A DNA stretch of 64,000 nt, taken from assembly GCF_001509555.1 (NCBI RefSeq), contig NZ_LMAS01000004.1, forward strand, positions 124,001 through 188,000. Direction: 5' to 3'. Every line of letters begins with the position of its first letter. Position 1 is the first letter of the stretch. Position numbers and translations under genes: made by a program. The DNA is from Bacillus sp. FJAT-29937. Its GTDB lineage: Bacteria; Bacillota; Bacilli; Bacillales; Cytobacillaceae. Below are positions 61,988-64,000 of this stretch, piece by piece. Under the pieces are notes generated by a model. It did not search any database and was not told the DNA's origin. It saw only the letters and a program-made list of their open reading frames with translations.

Positions 61988-63343
61988 ATGACTTTCGAAA
62001 TTGGCATGACTATATTTGTCTTTATTGTCACAATGTCAGTCATTTTTTGGAGACCAAAAGGGTTAAATGAGGCGTGGCCAGCTTCTATTGGAGCTCTGAT
62101 TATATTAATAACCGGGATTGTATCGAAAGAAAACATTATCGATATTATAGATAAAATTGGCGGGGCCTCACTTACGATTATTGCTACCATTGTCATGGCT
62201 GTCATACTGGAAAGTTTCGGTTTTTTTCACTGGGCTGCAGCCAGGCTTGCCAATTTATCAAGAGGTTCAGGCTACAGGCTATATTGGTATATTCAATTAC
62301 TCTGTTTCTTAATGACACTATTATTTAATAATGATGGCAGCATTCTGATTACCACTCCGCTTCTAATTATCCTTCTAAGAAATCTTCGGCTGAAACCACA
62401 TCAAATGATCCCCTATCTATTGAGTGGGGCTTTAATCGCTACTGCATCAAGTGCACCAATCGGAGTAAGTAATATAGTCAATTTAATCGCTTTAAAAATA
62501 ATCGACATGTCGCTCTATATGCATACGGCCATGATGTTTGTTCCAGCGACATTAGGATTATTATTTATGGCAACTATTATGTTTCTAGTCTTAAAGAAAA
62601 AGTTGCCAAAGAAATTGCCGGCCGCCAAGGATGAAATAGATGAGGTTTTTTTCACAAAGCATTTTCACCCGCTAAAAAAATCACTGTCTGTTGAAACGAA
62701 GAAAAAGAGAACAAAACTTATGTTAAAAGTATTATTATTTGTTTTCGTTATGCGCTGCTTGCTCTTCGTGGCATCCTATTTAGCCATTCCAATTGAATTA
62801 GTCGCTGTACTAGGATCACTTTGCTTGCTTATTTGGAGATGGTATCATTTAGGAACAAACCCTGTAGATATCCTCAAGAAAACACCATGGCATATCCTCA
62901 TTTTTGCTTTTTCCATGTATGTGATCATTTATGGGCTTCATAATGTGGGGCTTACAGAGTTGCTCGTGCAGACTTTCGAGCCGATTGTAAATAGGGGACT
63001 GTTTCAAGCAAGCTTTATAATGGGCGGTCTAGTGTCCATCCTTTCTAACATATTTAATAACCATCCTGCATTAATGATCGGAACGATAACCTTGACTGAA
63101 ATGGGACTAGATCCGATTACATTAAAGACGATTTATTTAGCTAATATCATCGGCAGCGATATAGGATCGTTATTACTGCCTATCGGGACGCTTGCTTCAC
63201 TCATTTGGATGCATATATTGAGGAAATACAAGATCAAAATCAAATGGAAGGATTATTTAAGTGTATCCATCCTTGTTATACCAATCTCCACAATCGTTAC
63301 ATTATTTCTACTCTATTACTGGGTGCAAATGGTGTTTGCGTAA
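61988..63343 (+). CDS. ArsB/NhaD-type anion or arsenite permease
   Basis: Encodes 451 residues with eleven to twelve membrane segments. Family features are IFWRPKGLNEAWPASIGA (20-37), FFHWAAARLANLSRG, NNDGSILITTPLLI and GSDIGSLLLPIGTLASLIW. It fits the ion-transporter superfamily of ArsB arsenite and NhaD antiporters; in the absence of arsR/arsC neighbours its substrate stays open. Monocistronic. Confidence 0.85.
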   Translation: MTFEIGMTIFVFIVTMSVIFWRPKGLNEAWPASIGALIILITGIVSKENIIDIIDKIGGASLTIIATIVMAVILESFGFFHWAAARLANLSRGSGYRLYWYIQLLCFLMTLLFNNDGSILITTPLLIILLRNLRLKPHQMIPYLLSGALIATASSAPIGVSNIVNLIALKIIDMSLYMHTAMMFVPATLGLLFMATIMFLVLKKKLPKKLPAAKDEIDEVFFTKHFHPLKKSLSVETKKKRTKLMLKVLLFVFVMRCLLFVASYLAIPIELVAVLGSLCLLIWRWYHLGTNPVDILKKTPWHILIFAFSMYVIIYGLHNVGLTELLVQTFEPIVNRGLFQASFIMGGLVSILSNIFNNHPALMIGTITLTEMGLDPITLKTIYLANIIGSDIGSLLLPIGTLASLIWMHILRKYKIKIKWKDYLSVSILVIPISTIVTLFLLYYWVQMVFA

Positions 63344-63346
63344 AAG

Positions 63347-63375
63347 AAGGCTCTGCAATTGTGCAGAGCCTTTTG
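63347..63375. terminator. Bidirectional terminator between the ArsB-like gene and yhaP
   Basis: Perfect 11-base stem AAGGCTCTGCA/TGCAGAGCCTT around ATTG, followed by TTGATC; the A-run on the left serves the minus strand. Confidence 0.88.
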
Positions 63376-63380
63376 ATCAT

Positions 63381-64000
63381 TTATTCATTTTTCGTCAGCT
63401 GCAAGGCTTTTTTAATATCTTTAAAGGAGTTTGATTTGCCATACATAAGAACTCCACCTTTATATACCTTTGCACCAAATATCGCCAATATGACAATCGT
63501 GAGGATCAATATCGCAATGCCGAGTAACGGCTCCCATACTGGCAATGTGAGCATACCTACACGCATAAACATAAGCATCGGCGTGAAAAATGGAATATAA
63601 GAAGCAATTGTTATAAAAGGCGTATCTGGCTGGCCTAATCCAAACATGGCAATAAAAAAGCCTGCCATCACAAGCATCGTCATCGGCATAATCATTTGTT
63701 GAACATCTTCAATTCGGCTGACAAGCGATCCAAGAAATGCTGCTAATGTTGCATATAAGAAGTATCCTAGTAAAAGGAATACGAGGGCGTAAATAATCGT
63801 CGAAATCGGAATATCATTAAACCCGAAGAATTCGAAAAAACCACCTTGCATGCTTTCCAAGTTACTCTTTACAAAATAATATCCGACTAATAATATTACG
63901 CCCATTTGAGTTAAGCTTAACAAAGCAATGCCTAATATTTTTGCAAACATTTGCTTAACAGGTGCTACACTGGAAATCAAAATTTCCATAACGCGGGATG
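63381..64000 (-). CDS. yhaP: ABC-2 type permease YhaP (NatB-like), C-terminal part (cut by window edge)
   Basis: The frame is open to the window end; an ATG at 63989 is internal, as IPRMEILISSV is the typical mid-protein ExxSRVMEILISS-type segment of NatB/YhaP permeases. Five hydrophobic segments follow (for example ILGIALLSLTQMGVILLVGYY, ISTIIYALVFLLLGYFLY and LLGIAILILTIVILAIFGAKVY). It is the membrane subunit of a sodium or drug efflux ABC transporter, with YhaQ as ATPase outside the window. Confidence 0.88.
   Translation of the reverse strand, partial: SRVMEILISSVAPVKQMFAKILGIALLSLTQMGVILLVGYYFVKSNLESMQGGFFEFFGFNDIPISTIIYALVFLLLGYFLYATLAAFLGSLVSRIEDVQQMIMPMTMLVMAGFFIAMFGLGQPDTPFITIASYIPFFTPMLMFMRVGMLTLPVWEPLLGIAILILTIVILAIFGAKVYKGGVLMYGKSNSFKDIKKALQLTKNE

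Overview
The window reads as chromosomal DNA of an endospore-forming, low-GC Gram-positive bacterium of the family Bacillaceae. The evidence is the gerP spore-coat operon, comK, the ScoC/Hpr transition-state regulator, YjcZ-type and YhaL sporulation proteins, the coproporphyrin-dependent haem enzymes, AGGAGG-type ribosome binding sites and many U-tailed hairpin terminators. Gene order follows the Bacillus subtilis yhaP-to-gerP region closely (yhaP-yhaO-yhaN-yhaM-yhaL-prsA-yhaJ-yhaI-scoC-trpP-serC-hit-ecsABC-yhaA-hmoB-hemEHY-yhgD-yhgE-yhfH-yhfI-lplJ-...-comK-yhzC-yhjD-yhjE-sip-addB-addA-gerP). I saw no rRNA, tRNA, IS element, prophage or CRISPR array.

Layout. 1-1.6 kb: end of the gerP operon (gerPB partial to gerPF). 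1.7-8.9 kb: addAB recombination helicase-nuclease. 9.0-21.6 kb: an accessory block, all on the minus strand. It holds a large STAND-ATPase/BTAD regulator, a five-gene Liv-type ABC importer, a 58-residue orphan protein and four acyl-thioester enzymes (KAS III-like, alpha/beta hydrolase, FabG-like SDR, acyl-CoA ligase). This block is the main departure from the conserved order and the best candidate for an undescribed system. 21.7-30.4 kb: signal peptidase I, a TVP38-family protein, an LCP protein, an S9 peptidase, YhjD, ComK, an IDEAL protein, an Ste24-like M48 protease and AzlCD. 30.5-37 kb: an XRE-cupin regulator, a TrpX-type ABC importer, a crotonase, lipoate ligase, YhfI and YhfH. 37-44 kb: YhgE with its TetR regulator YhgD, and hemEHY with hmoB. 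44-50 kb: PAP2 phosphatase, M20 amidohydrolase, ecsABC and hit. 50-64 kb: serC, trpP, scoC, yhaI, yhaJ, small membrane genes, prsA, yhaL, yhaM, yhaN, yhaO, an ArsB-like carrier and the end of yhaP.

The strongest unexplained signals are regulatory. (i) Two 11-bp-period direct repeats of GTTACA lie upstream of livK and of the acyl-CoA ligase gene, in the geometry used by SARP/BTAD activators; they would tie the accessory block to its own regulator. (ii) A 23-bp inverted repeat occurs twice, upstream of yhgD and between yhgD and yhgE. (iii) The ecsA-hit intergenic region holds diverged ~125-140-bp tandem repeats with ribosome-binding-like boxes and tiny reading frames, ending in a terminator. 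(iv) A TRAP-like NAG-triplet array covers the trpP ribosome binding site. (v) Spo0A boxes lie upstream of hmoB, yhjD and between yhaI and yhaJ. All functional names come from reading motifs and gene order; no database search was run.
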